Assembly: GCF_022678645.1 (NCBI RefSeq)
Contig: NZ_JALBWV010000001.1
Coordinates: 1 to 64,000, forward strand
Direction: 5' to 3'
Length of the DNA: 64,000 bases
DNA from: Saccharopolyspora soli
Lineage (GTDB): Bacteria > Actinomycetota > Actinomycetes > Mycobacteriales > Pseudonocardiaceae
Below, piece after piece: positions 48,525 through 57,140 of the stretch. Position 1 is the first letter of the stretch. Every line of letters begins with the position of its first letter. Both the position numbers and the translations under genes were made by a program. Below the pieces are notes generated by a model, which searched no databases, was not told where the DNA came from, and saw nothing but the letters and a program-made list of their open reading frames with translations.

Positions 48525-49781
48525 TCAGGACCACGCGGGTCGGTCGCCCGCGCGTTCGGCGTCCAGTTCCGAACCGATGGCGCGGCTGGCCTTCAGCTCG
48601 GCGATCCGCTCGGGGCTGACTCCGGCGGAGGCCAGGACGTCCTCGTTGTGCTCGCCCACCTTGGGCGGCACCAGTCGTAGGCGTGCTGGGGTGTCGGACA
48701 ACGCCACCGGCATGCCGACCCACTTGACCGGACCGACACCGGCGACCTCCGCTTCGATCACGAGGCCGTTGTGCCGCACCTGCGGATCGTCGAAGACCGC
48801 GTCGTAGTCGTGCACGGGCGCGACGAGGACGTCTTCGGCTTCGAAGCGCGCCATGATCTCCGCGCGCGGGAACTTCCGGATGGCGTCGGCGAGCAAGCGG
48901 TGCGTTTCCTCGGCGTGCTCCCGCAATCCGTCGAGCGTCTGGAAGCGCGGGTCGTCCACGTGCTGCTGGTCGAGCCCGCAGGCGCGCGCCGCGCGCTTCC
49001 AGTGGTCGTCCACGTAGTACTCGCCGATTAGCGCGAACCACAGCCCGTCGGCGGTCTCGTAGTAGCCGTACAGCGCGGTGTTGAGTGGGTGGGCGATGCC
49101 CGCGGTCGGGCGCGGGTACCGCTGTCCGGTGTTGAGGTAGGTGGTGCCTTCCTGGAGGTGGCTGGTGATCGCCGCGTTCATCAGGTTCGAGTCGACGACC
49201 TGTCCTCGGCCGGTCCGCTCCCGCGCGGCGAGGGCGATCATCATGCCCTGGGCGAACTGCATGGAGGCGAGGTAGTCGATCATGAATGTGCCGGTGGGCA
49301 CCGGGCCGGTCTCCGCGCTGCCGGTCAGGGCCATCAGACCGCTGATCGCCTGCGCCGCGAGGTCTTGGCCGCGGCGGTGCACGTACGGACCGGAAAGCCC
49401 GTACCCGGAGGCGTAGGCCACGATGATCCGCGGGTTGATCGCCGAGAGCTGGTCCCAGCCGAGCCCCAGCCGGTCCATGACACCGGGCCGGAAGTTGCTG
49501 GCGACGATGTCGGCGTCCTTGGCCAGCTCGTAGATGAGTTCTCGGCCCTGGTCGGACTTGACGTCGACGCTGATGCTCTTCTTGTTGCGGTTGGTCGCCG
49601 ACCAGTGCGGGCTGAACCCGTTCGCGAGGAACGGCGGCTGGAACCGCCCGATCTCGCCGACGTCGATGCGTTCCACCTTGATGACTTCGGCGCCGAAGTC
49701 GGCGAGCACCTGGGTGGCCGACGGCCCCTGTTCCAGTTGCGTGAAGTCGAGGATGCGGATGCCCTCGAACGCGTCAGTCAT
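48525..49781 (-). CDS. Class III CoA transferase (CaiB/BaiF family)
   Basis: The 418-residue enzyme opens with FEGIRILDFTQLEQGPSATQ, then LADFGAEVIKVER and NRNKKSISVDVKSDQGREL, the standard class III CoA-transferase layout. The catalytic Asp lies in RRGQDLAAQAISGLM (Asp140). Such enzymes move CoA between acyl-CoA and a free acid, here probably activating the imported acid. The ATG overlaps the 3' end of a 104-residue ORF by 8 bases, and GAGG lies upstream. It is part of the maoC-SDR-CoA transferase-DUF993 operon. Confidence 0.92.
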   Translation of the reverse strand: MTDAFEGIRILDFTQLEQGPSATQVLADFGAEVIKVERIDVGEIGRFQPPFLANGFSPHWSATNRNKKSISVDVKSDQGRELIYELAKDADIVASNFRPGVMDRLGLGWDQLSAINPRIIVAYASGYGLSGPYVHRRGQDLAAQAISGLMALTGSAETGPVPTGTFMIDYLASMQFAQGMMIALAARERTGRGQVVDSNLMNAAITSHLQEGTTYLNTGQRYPRPTAGIAHPLNTALYGYYETADGLWFALIGEYYVDDHWKRAARACGLDQQHVDDPRFQTLDGLREHAEETHRLLADAIRKFPRAEIMARFEAEDVLVAPVHDYDAVFDDPQVRHNGLVIEAEVAGVGPVKWVGMPVALSDTPARLRLVPPKVGEHNEDVLASAGVSPERIAELKASRAIGSELDAERAGDRPAWS

Positions 49782-50088
49782 TTCTACCTCGGCCTTTCTG
49801 CCACGAGATCGCGTTGCGGTCGCCCAGGTCCATCACGCGCACGACCGTCGACCCGTCCGGCGATTTGGTCCGCGTCCAACGGTTTTCGAGTGCGGTGAGC
49901 AGTGTTTCGGGCACCTGGAGCAATGAGCCGCCGCCTGTGGCTCCGCTCGGGACGAGCGCGGCGGCTGCCTCGGGCGGGAGTTGGAGGGAGCGCCGTCGGG
50001 CCCGCCCGGACGGCGCGGGATCGAGCGGTATCTCGGTTTCCTCGGCGCGGTGTCCGTTCCGGCTGCCGCGCGGCGCACTGGCTGTCAC
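49774..50088 (-). CDS. 104-residue unknown protein in catabolic operon
   Basis: I do not recognise a family. GTG 50088 overlaps the SDR stop by four bases (GTGA) and the stop overlaps the CoA transferase start by eight bases, so it is embedded in the operon and very likely translated. The N-terminal 35 residues are charged (EETEIPLDPAPSGRARRRS). The rest (LQLPPEAAAALVPSGATGGG, SLLQVPETLLTALENRW and VVRVMDLGDRNAISW) looks like a small alpha/beta domain. No cofactor motif or membrane segment is visible. It may be a subunit or chaperone for a neighbour. Confidence 0.62.
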   Translation of the reverse strand: MTASAPRGSRNGHRAEETEIPLDPAPSGRARRRSLQLPPEAAAALVPSGATGGGSLLQVPETLLTALENRWTRTKSPDGSTVVRVMDLGDRNAISWQKGRGRND

Positions 50089-50846
50089 AGCATCACATCC
50101 CCACCGCAGACGTTGATGCACTCGCCGGTGATGTACGACGCGTCCGCCGAGGCGAGGAATGCCACGACCGCGGCGATCTCGTCGGGTCGCCCAGTCCGGC
50201 CGAGCGGGTTGGTCGCGATCCGGCGCTCGATCGTCGCCGCGGCGTTCTGCCCGGTGAGCTTCCCGACTTCGGCGCTGGCGTAGTCGGACAGCTCGGTGTC
50301 GATCCGGCCCGGCGCTACGGCGTTCACCCGAATCCGGCGCGGTGCCAACTCGGCGGCGAACGACTTCGTCAGGCTGAGCACGGCCGCTTTCGACGCTGCG
50401 TAGTTCGCCGAGAGCGCGTTCGGCAGGAGCCCCTGGATCGACGCGATCGTGACGATCGATCCCCCTGGACCGAGGCATCGCGCCGCGAGTTGCAGCGTGA
50501 GCAGCGCGCCTCGCGCGTTGACGTCCAGCACGCGGTCCCAGTCGGCCGTGCTCAGCTCGGTCACCGGGGCGAAGGTCTGGATCCCCGCGTTCGCGACGAC
50601 GATGTCCAGCTGCCCGAGTCGTTGCGCGGCGCGCTCGACCATCGCGGCATCGGCGATGTCGAGCGGGAGCGACTCGGCGGTGCCGCCGCTGTCGCGCGCC
50701 GCCGCTGCCACAGCTTCGGCCTGCGTCGCGTCGATGTCCGCGACGACGACGTCCGCGCGCTCCGCAGCGAGCCGCTCGACGATGGCGCGTCCGATACCGC
50801 GACCAACACCGGTCACCAGCGCGCGCTTGCCGATGAATCGGGTCAT
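50085..50846 (-). CDS. Short-chain dehydrogenase/reductase (SDR)
   Basis: The 253-residue classical SDR has cofactor motif TGVGRGIG (residues 12-19), NAG at 86-88, Asn110, and the catalytic Ser136-Tyr149-Lys153. The Asp after beta-2 (VVADID) favours NAD over NADP. It probably oxidises a hydroxyacyl-CoA made by the MaoC hydratase upstream, to which it is coupled by ATGA (50843-50846). The ATG is fixed by that overlap and the family start. Confidence 0.92.
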   Translation of the reverse strand: MTRFIGKRALVTGVGRGIGRAIVERLAAERADVVVADIDATQAEAVAAAARDSGGTAESLPLDIADAAMVERAAQRLGQLDIVVANAGIQTFAPVTELSTADWDRVLDVNARGALLTLQLAARCLGPGGSIVTIASIQGLLPNALSANYAASKAAVLSLTKSFAAELAPRRIRVNAVAPGRIDTELSDYASAEVGKLTGQNAAATIERRIATNPLGRTGRPDEIAAVVAFLASADASYITGECINVCGGDVML

Positions 50847-51352
50847 CGGTCGGCCGCCTGCTCGCTCGCGTCGACCCCGCCGAGCGGCACCTTGGAGAGC
50901 AGTTCGACCTTCTGGCCCCGCTGGCACACGCGGCCGTCCTGGTCCACCACCTCGACGTCGAAGGTGACGATGGCCTGATCGGGGTTCGACCTGCTGTCGC
51001 GCATCTCGGCGACGGAGTAGTTCACGAAGATCGTGTCGCCGAGGAAGATCGGCGCGACGAACCGCCAGTCCTTGATGCCGAGGAACGCCACCGCCGTCCG
51101 GCGAAGCAGCTCGGTGCGCGGCCACATCAGGCCGTGCGCGTAGGCGAGTCCCAGCATTCCGTGCGCTATCCGCCGACCGAACTGGCTCGCCTCGGCGTAG
51201 ACGTCGCTGGTGTGCACCTCGGAGAAATCTCCGGTGAGCCCGGCGAACCCGATCACGTCCGCGTCGGTGATGGTCCGCCCCGGACTCCGGAACGAGAGTC
51301 CGACGGACAGGTCCTCGTAGAGCAGTCCCTGCCGGGGAATCTCATGTGCCAT
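50843..51352 (-). CDS. MaoC-like (R)-specific enoyl-CoA hydratase/dehydratase
   Basis: The 169-residue hot-dog-fold hydratase has the catalytic dyad Asp42/His47 in GDFSEVHTSD, followed by the hydratase-2 segment FGRRIAHGMLGLAYAHG. It adds water to enoyl-CoA esters or reverses that step; close relatives include mesaconyl-CoA hydratases and L-carnitine-pathway enzymes. ATG 51352 has AAGGAAG upstream. First gene of the operon, divergent from the IclR regulator across a 526-bp region. Confidence 0.9.
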   Translation of the reverse strand: MAHEIPRQGLLYEDLSVGLSFRSPGRTITDADVIGFAGLTGDFSEVHTSDVYAEASQFGRRIAHGMLGLAYAHGLMWPRTELLRRTAVAFLGIKDWRFVAPIFLGDTIFVNYSVAEMRDSRSNPDQAIVTFDVEVVDQDGRVCQRGQKVELLSKVPLGGVDASEQAADR

Positions 51353-51878
51353 GTGGCTTCCTTTCTCGCTGGTCGTCGGCCGCGCCGCAACGGCGCTGGC
51401 CAGCCGTTGCCGGTCCATCAGCTTCGGCGGGCAGGGGAGCGGGCGCACTTCGAGGCGTGCATGGCCGGAGCCGGTGCCCGCGTGAAATGGCGCAGTGTGC
51501 GGGGCGCCCGCCTCTGGTGTCGTGTGGACATGACGACCTCGTTGTCATTCATGGGGATGCGATGAGGGCTCGGGGCGGATCACGGGGGCGGGGCCGACGC
51601 CGTGATCCGGCGAAGAACTCGGGGTTTCCGCGTCCACGCGGAAGATCTGGGGCGGTGCCGACTGCGCGCCGAGACCACCGAGACACGTGCTGCGGGCATC
51701 CCGGTTCCTTCCTCCTCGCCGCGCCACGTCCGTCGTCGCCCAGGTTTCTCTGGAACGACCTTCAAGAGTGGAACACTGTTCTGATATCGTGTCAACGTAC
51801 GTCCGGGACGCGGGTGCTCACAGTCATGCGGTCGATCCGTAGGCTGGCCGGGCGCTGGCACGACGGAGAGCGGGAGGC
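51353..51878. other. Divergent intergenic region between maoC operon and iclR-type gene
   Basis: No convincing gene is visible in these 526 bases. Candidate frames show no family motif. The part nearest the IclR start (51740-51800) is less GC-rich and has the GAACA/TGTTC palindrome; promoters for both directions should lie here. Confidence 0.5.
51771..51781. promoter_or_regulatory. GAACA-N-TGTTC palindrome, candidate IclR operator
   Basis: GAACA (51771-51775) and TGTTC (51777-51781) form an exact inverted repeat about a single base, within TGGAACACTGTTCT-like sequence. A related TGGAAC lies 20 bases upstream at 51751. IclR-family operators are often short palindromes of TGGAA/TTCCA type; position about 100 bp before the regulator fits autoregulation. 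Confidence 0.4.
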
Positions 51879-52694
51879 ATGGCAACAGGAGCTTTGTCGC
51901 GGGGTTTGGCCGTACTGCAGTGCCTGATCGGCGCGACCGAAGGCGTGCCGCTGACGCGCATCGCCGAGTCCGTCGACCTGCCGAAGAGCGCGGCCCACCG
52001 GATCCTCGTGAGCCTCATCCACGAAGGCTTCGTGCAGCAGCTGCAACCGTCTGGGAACTACTGCTTGACACTGCGCATCGTCAGCCTCGGACTCCGGCAC
52101 CTCGCCAGCAGCACCATTTTCGAACTCGCCGTCCCGGTCCTCGTCAGGCTCGCGAACGAGTCGGGACAGCTCGTGCGGCTGGGCCTCGTCGACGGGGAGC
52201 AGCTGCTGTGGGTCGCCAAGGCGCAGGGTGCTCGGGCTGGCCTGCGGTACGAGCCCGATCCCGATCACGGCTCGGAGATCCCGCTCGCGTCGTCGGCGAG
52301 CGGTCTGGCCTGGCTCTCCCAACTCACCGACGAGCAGGCGCTCCGGCTGGTGGCGCGGCAGGAACGCGACGACCGCCACCCCATCGGCCACAACGCACCA
52401 AAGACGTTGGTGGAGGTTCAGGCACGGCTGGACGAGACGCGCGCGGCGGGCTGGGCGCGCGTCCACGACAGCGTCGAGGAGGGGATCTCGGCGATGGCCG
52501 CGCCGCTCATCGATCCCGACAGCGCGGAGGCCATGGGCGTGGTGAGCATCGCTGGGCCGAGCCTGCAACTGACCGATGCCCGCATGGAACAGCTGGCGCC
52601 TCGTCTACAAGAGACGGTCGCGGAGCTGTCGGGTCTGGCCGTGAGCCTCTCGAACGAGGCCCGGTCGCGGAACCACGCCGAAGTGAGCGCGTAG
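51879..52694 (+). CDS. IclR family transcriptional regulator
   Basis: The 271-residue regulator has an N-terminal winged helix-turn-helix (residues 5-65: ALSRGLAVLQCLIGATEGVP, RIAESVDLPKSAAHRILVSL) and the C-terminal IclR effector domain (PLASSASGLAWLS, GWARVHDSVEEGISAMAAPL). IclR proteins bind organic-acid-like ligands. Divergence from the maoC-SDR-CoA transferase-DUF993-MHS genes makes that operon the obvious target, and the downstream convergent sugar operon a possible second. A purine-rich site precedes the ATG. The stop codon lies inside a perfect terminator palindrome. Confidence 0.93.
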   Translation: MATGALSRGLAVLQCLIGATEGVPLTRIAESVDLPKSAAHRILVSLIHEGFVQQLQPSGNYCLTLRIVSLGLRHLASSTIFELAVPVLVRLANESGQLVRLGLVDGEQLLWVAKAQGARAGLRYEPDPDHGSEIPLASSASGLAWLSQLTDEQALRLVARQERDDRHPIGHNAPKTLVEVQARLDETRAAGWARVHDSVEEGISAMAAPLIDPDSAEAMGVVSIAGPSLQLTDARMEQLAPRLQETVAELSGLAVSLSNEARSRNHAEVSA

Positions 52695-52712
52695 GGGCGC
52701 GCGCCCCTACGC
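52689..52712. terminator. Perfect 24-bp palindrome, bidirectional terminator
   Basis: GCGTAGGGGCGC (52689-52700) is followed directly by its exact reverse complement (52701-52712). The IclR stop TAG (52692-52694) lies in the left arm and the convergent dehydratase stop begins at 52713. It probably ends both transcripts. Lack of any unpaired loop base in the DNA means 3-4 central bases must open in the RNA hairpin. Confidence 0.7.
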
Positions 52713-53804
52713 TCAGAGCGTCGACGTCGTGCGCTGCGACTCGCGAACGAACGCCGGGTCCAATTCGACACCCCACCCCGGTGCGGTGGGGACTTCCAGG
52801 GCACCGTCGACCACGCGCAGCATCGGTTCGTAGACGCCCTGCGTCCAGGGCGTTTTCTCGATGCTCCACTCCTGGTACTGCGTGCACGCTGGCATGGCCG
52901 CGGCGAGGTGCAGCGTGAACACCTGGAGCAGTGAGTCGTTCGCGCAGTGCGGGGTGCACGGGATGCCCGCCGCCTCGGCCAGGACTGCGACCTTGCGCGC
53001 CCGCGACACACCGCCGATGTAACCCACGTCTGGTTGCACGATGTCGACCGCGCGGCCGCTGATCATCCGGTGGAACTGCGGCAGCGAGATGTCCTGTTCC
53101 CCGCCGGAGACCGGAATGTCCAGCGCCGCCGCCACCTCGGCGGTGAGCTCGATCTCCGGGAACGGACACGGCTCCTCGAAGTGGAAGTAGCCGTGGTCCT
53201 CCAGCAGCCTGCCGACCCGGATCGCGCGGCCCACCGAGAAACCGCCGTTGGCGTCGGCTGACAGGTCCACCCCGTCGCCGAGGACTTGCCTGGTGTGCTT
53301 GATGATCCGCTCGGTCCGACCGGGAGCCGCATCGACGTCCCGGCCCATCGCGTCGCCCACGCGGATCTTCACCGCGCGGAACCCCTGCTCCGCGATGGCC
53401 TGTTGCAGGCGCTCGCCCTCGGCTTCCGGCGTGATGTCGCGCCGCATGCTGGAGGCGTAAACCGGCACCGAGGTTCTCGCGTGCCCGCCGAGCAGCTTGG
53501 ACACCGGCCGACCGGTCACCTTGCCGAGGATGTCCCACAAAGCGGTGTCCACACCGGACAGTGCTCGGTGCAGGAAGCTGCTGGGGAACTTGTAGTGCAC
53601 CCGCAGGCACTCGTCGACCAGCGCCTCCACGTCCCAGGGGTCCTTGCCCAGGAAGAGCGGCGCCACCATGGAATGCAGCACGTGGGCGCTGGTCCCGGCT
53701 TCGTACGGTGCGGTCTGCCCGATGCCTTCGACTCCGTCGTCGGTGCGGATCCGGACGATCGCCAGTTGTCCGCGGACCAGGGTCTCGATGCTGTTGATCT
53801 TCAC
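52713..53804 (-). CDS. Mandelate racemase/muconate lactonising-type sugar-acid dehydratase
   Basis: This 363-residue enolase-superfamily member has a KIR motif (146-148), metal ligands Asp184 (SADANGG), Glu210 (FHFEEP) and Glu236 (SGGEQD), and the Asp259/His286 dyad (QPDVGYIGG, TPHCAND) of the MR subgroup. Such enzymes abstract the proton alpha to a carboxylate and often dehydrate sugar acids. The GTG at 53804 overlaps the GH5 stop by four bases, with AAGGAG upstream. With GH5 and ABC genes it suggests that released sugars are processed after oxidation, but no sugar dehydrogenase adjoins it. Confidence 0.9.
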   Translation of the reverse strand: MKINSIETLVRGQLAIVRIRTDDGVEGIGQTAPYEAGTSAHVLHSMVAPLFLGKDPWDVEALVDECLRVHYKFPSSFLHRALSGVDTALWDILGKVTGRPVSKLLGGHARTSVPVYASSMRRDITPEAEGERLQQAIAEQGFRAVKIRVGDAMGRDVDAAPGRTERIIKHTRQVLGDGVDLSADANGGFSVGRAIRVGRLLEDHGYFHFEEPCPFPEIELTAEVAAALDIPVSGGEQDISLPQFHRMISGRAVDIVQPDVGYIGGVSRARKVAVLAEAAGIPCTPHCANDSLLQVFTLHLAAAMPACTQYQEWSIEKTPWTQGVYEPMLRVVDGALEVPTAPGWGVELDPAFVRESQRTTSTL

Positions 53805-55186
53805 AGGTGCTCCTTCAGCACGTCCACCAGGCAGGACCGCTGCGCGCAGCGGTCGAACCGGAAGCAGTCGGCCAGCGCGCGGGCCTGATCCTCGTCGATC
53901 CCTTCGAAGCAGCGGGCGAAGTCGTCGACCATCGGCTCGGCGAGCAGGATGTGCCGCACCAGCACGTGGATCCACTGCTGCTGCCCGAACGGCAGCGGAT
54001 CGAAGTCCGGGAACTCCTTGGCGAAAGTGCGCTCGATCGGGTCGAGGATGTGCCGTACGCCGGTGTCCAACCCGCCCCAGACGTCGACGCCGAGCCGGGT
54101 CTTCTTGTCCAGCACGGGCGCGATCCGCCGCAGGTAGGCGGAATCCGCCGCGACGTGCGCGATGCCCTGCAACCCGATGTCCTTGTAGGTCCACAGGCTC
54201 CAGCCCGCACCGTGCTCGTCGTAGATGTCGAGCTGGTCGGCGAGCACCCGGTAGCGGGCGTCGTCGCGGTCCGGGACACCGCTGTACATCGGGCCGAACT
54301 CGCCGACCCAGATCGGCGTTCCGGTGCGGCGCATGTACTCGGAGCGCTGCAGGAACCGGGATTCCAGGTACGCCCGGTCGACGTACTGGCCTCGGGAAAT
54401 CCCCGGATAGTCACCGCTGTCCGCGAAACCGGCCAGTGCGTAGTCGTGCACCGTGTAGACCGTGTTGGGCCACGGCTCCCGGAACAGGTCGAACTCGGTG
54501 GCGTGCCGGTTGCCGTCGAGGTATATGACGTGGTCCGGGTCAACCGCGCGGATGGCGTTGTGCAGGCGCTGGTAGAACGGACCGATCGTCGCGCCGTCGG
54601 AATCGGCGGGCTCGTTGAGCGGGTTGTACCCGGCCACCCACGGGTTGTCCCGGTACCGGTCGGCCAACGCCTCCCACAAGTGCACCACGCGGTCTTGGAA
54701 GTGGCGGTGCTGCCAGAAGAACGACCGGTGGGTGGGATTGTCGCTGTGCCAGCGCTGGTTGTGGAAGCCGGGTGCCGCGTGCAGGTCGAGCACCGTGTAC
54801 AGGCCGTTGCGGGCGCAGGTCTCGACCGCCTTGTCCAGCAGCCGGAAACCCTCCTCCTTGAGTTCCATCGGCCGGTCGTCGTCCTCGAAATGCCGGTAGT
54901 GGAACGGCACCCGGACGCAGTTCATGCCGATCTCCGCGAGGAACCGCGCGTCCTCGTCGGCGAAGAACACGTCGAGGAAGCGGTCGAAGAACGCGTGGTA
55001 GACCTCCTCGCCGAGGACCCGCCGAAGGGCCTTGCGCTGCAACTCCTCGGTGGCCGGATAGCCGGTGATGAAGTTCTCCATGTTCATCCACCCGCCGAGC
55101 CCCACCCCGCGCAGCCGCACCGGATCACCGGCTGCGGTGGCGAGGTGGTCGCCCTCGACGCGGACCATCGCTGACTTGTCGTGCAT
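53801..55186 (-). CDS. Cytoplasmic glycoside hydrolase family 5 enzyme
   Basis: The 461-residue GH5 (cellulase clan A) enzyme has the barrel start LRGVGLGGWMNMENF, general acid/base Glu192 in NPLNEP and nucleophile Glu296 in WVGEFGPMY. No signal peptide or carbohydrate-binding module is present, so it acts on oligosaccharides or glycosides already imported. An extra C-terminal helical region of about 90 residues follows the barrel. The ATG at 55186 is chosen over 55216 because GAGGAG and GGAAG precede it. It lies 139 bp downstream of the permease genes and overlaps the dehydratase gene. Confidence 0.9.
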   Translation of the reverse strand: MHDKSAMVRVEGDHLATAAGDPVRLRGVGLGGWMNMENFITGYPATEELQRKALRRVLGEEVYHAFFDRFLDVFFADEDARFLAEIGMNCVRVPFHYRHFEDDDRPMELKEEGFRLLDKAVETCARNGLYTVLDLHAAPGFHNQRWHSDNPTHRSFFWQHRHFQDRVVHLWEALADRYRDNPWVAGYNPLNEPADSDGATIGPFYQRLHNAIRAVDPDHVIYLDGNRHATEFDLFREPWPNTVYTVHDYALAGFADSGDYPGISRGQYVDRAYLESRFLQRSEYMRRTGTPIWVGEFGPMYSGVPDRDDARYRVLADQLDIYDEHGAGWSLWTYKDIGLQGIAHVAADSAYLRRIAPVLDKKTRLGVDVWGGLDTGVRHILDPIERTFAKEFPDFDPLPFGQQQWIHVLVRHILLAEPMVDDFARCFEGIDEDQARALADCFRFDRCAQRSCLVDVLKEHL

Positions 55187-55325
55187 GATCTTCCGATCTC
55201 CTCGGGGAGATTCCACACGGCGCTGGGCCGTGGGGCTTCCACAGTTCGTCTTCGCTCTTGCTATGCAGCGGCTGAGGTTCCGCCACCCGCACCGCTGCGC
55301 AACGGAGTTTCAATGGATCAAGGCA

Positions 55326-56219
55326 TCATTTGCTGAAACCGGCTGTCAGGCCGCGTACCAGGTAGCGGCGGCCCAGCACATACGCGGCCAGCATCGGGAG
55401 GGTGGAGAGCACCACCGCCGCCAGCACTGCGGGGACGTTCACGGTGAACTCGCCCTGGAACGTCCACAGCGCCATCGGCAGCACCCGTTGCTCCGCGCTC
55501 TGCGTGAGGATCAGCGGGAACAGGAAGCCGTTCCACACGTGCAGGGCGTCGTAGATGCCGACCGTCACCAGCGCGGGTCGGGTCAGCGGAACCACCAGGC
55601 TCCACAGCATGTGCCGGTCGGTGGCGCCGTCCAGGCGCATCGACTCGAACAGTTCCTTCGGGATGTCGCGGATGAAGTTCGCCAGGATCAGCACGGTGAT
55701 CGGCACCGCGAAGCCGATCGACGGCAGCACCAGTGCCAGCAGGCTGTCGTACAGGTGCGCACGCGTGATCATGTAGTACAGCGGGATGATCGTGGCGTGC
55801 ACCGGGATCGCCAGGCCCAGCAGGAACACCGAGAACGCGGAGCGGACGAACCTGCCTTCCCCGCGCACCACGGCGTAGGCCGCCATCAGCGAGATCGTGA
55901 CCGTCGTGACCACCGAGGCCAGCGTGACGATGACGCTGTTGAGGAAGTAGCGGCCGAAGCCGCTGTGCAGCACCAGCGCGTAGTTGTCGAACGAGATGCT
56001 GGTCGGCGGAGCCAGCGGGTTGCTGGCGAAGAAGCCGCTTTCGGTGCGCAGGCTGGAGATCACCACGTAGTAGATCGGCAGGATGATGACGGCCAGCCAG
56101 ATGAATCCGCCGAGACCGGCCAGCACGTTCGGGGGTTGGCGCACGACGCGCCTGCGCCGCGCGGCGGCCGAGCGCGCGGACGAACGTCCGGGTGCGACGG
56201 CGGTGGTCGGGACGGCCAT
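55326..56219 (-). CDS. Sugar ABC transporter permease (MalG/CUT1 type)
   Basis: The 297-residue permease has six membrane segments and the CUT1 EAA loop FESMRLDGATDRHMLWSLVVP. An N-terminal basic/Ala-rich stretch of about 25 residues precedes the first helix. It pairs with the MalF-type protein encoded upstream; the start and preceding stop share one base (TGATG at 56219). It forms the channel for oligosaccharide uptake with an ATPase (MsiK-like) probably encoded elsewhere, since none is in this operon. Confidence 0.93.
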   Translation of the reverse strand: MAVPTTAVAPGRSSARSAAARRRRVVRQPPNVLAGLGGFIWLAVIILPIYYVVISSLRTESGFFASNPLAPPTSISFDNYALVLHSGFGRYFLNSVIVTLASVVTTVTISLMAAYAVVRGEGRFVRSAFSVFLLGLAIPVHATIIPLYYMITRAHLYDSLLALVLPSIGFAVPITVLILANFIRDIPKELFESMRLDGATDRHMLWSLVVPLTRPALVTVGIYDALHVWNGFLFPLILTQSAEQRVLPMALWTFQGEFTVNVPAVLAAVVLSTLPMLAAYVLGRRYLVRGLTAGFSK

Positions 56220-57127
56220 CAGAGCCCTTCCTGCTCGCTGCTCATCCGGGCGAAGCCGGAGAACCTGGTCAGCACGAACGCCAGACCGAGCCCGATCACG
56301 ACCAGGATGACTGCCAGCACGCTGGCGGCCCCCATGTCGTTGGCGGTGAACCCGGTGAGGTACATGTCCAGCGGCAGCATCCGGGTCGCGTTGCCCGGTC
56401 CGCCGCCGGTGAGCACGAAGACCACGTCGAAGTAGGTCAGCGAACCGGTGACCATGAGCGTGGAGGACGTGACGATGGTGTACCGCAGCTGCGGCAGCGT
56501 GATGTAGCGGAACTGCTTGAGCCGCCCGGCGCCGTCGATGGTCGCCGCCTCGTAGAGCGAGTCCGGGATCTGCCGCACCGCGGCCTGGTACAGCAGGGTG
56601 TGGAACGGCACGAACTGCCAGGCGATCACGAAGACGACCACGTACAGCACCAGATCCGGATCACCCAGCCAGTCCTGCGACAACATGCCAAGGCCCGGTG
56701 CGGCACCCAGCCCGAAGTTCGGGTCGAGGACGGCCTTGAAGGCGATCGCCACGGCGGCCGAGGAGAGCAGCAGCGGCAGGAAGTAGAGCACCGCGAGCAC
56801 CGCGCGGTAGCGCTGCGTTCCGGCCGTGAAGACCCCGAGCAGCAGGCTGATCGGGGTCTGCACCAGCCACGAGGCGATCATGATCTTCAGCGTGAGCAGC
56901 AGCGCGCCGCCGGTCACCGGATCGCTGAGGACGCTGGTCCAGTTGCCCAGACCCTCCCAGCCGACCTCGCCCAGCCCGTCCCAGCGCACGAAGCTCAGCA
57001 CCACGGCGCCAGCCAGCGGAACGAGGGCGAACACGACGAAGAACGCGAGAGCTGGCACGGCCAGCAGGCCGTTCGCGCTGGCGTTCGTGCGGCGGACCGC
57101 GGCCCTGCCGGAGGTGAGGACTGACAC
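56219..57127 (-). CDS. Sugar ABC transporter permease (MalF/CUT1 type)
   Basis: The 302-residue permease has six membrane helices and the loop LYEAATIDGAGRLKQFRYITLP, the CUT1 EAA motif. It starts at GTG 57127, 13 bp after the binding-protein stop. It is the partner of the MalG-type gene downstream. Confidence 0.93.
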   Translation of the reverse strand: MSVLTSGRAAVRRTNASANGLLAVPALAFFVVFALVPLAGAVVLSFVRWDGLGEVGWEGLGNWTSVLSDPVTGGALLLTLKIMIASWLVQTPISLLLGVFTAGTQRYRAVLAVLYFLPLLLSSAAVAIAFKAVLDPNFGLGAAPGLGMLSQDWLGDPDLVLYVVVFVIAWQFVPFHTLLYQAAVRQIPDSLYEAATIDGAGRLKQFRYITLPQLRYTIVTSSTLMVTGSLTYFDVVFVLTGGGPGNATRMLPLDMYLTGFTANDMGAASVLAVILVVIGLGLAFVLTRFSGFARMSSEQEGL

Positions 57128-57140
57128 GTCGAATCCGCCT

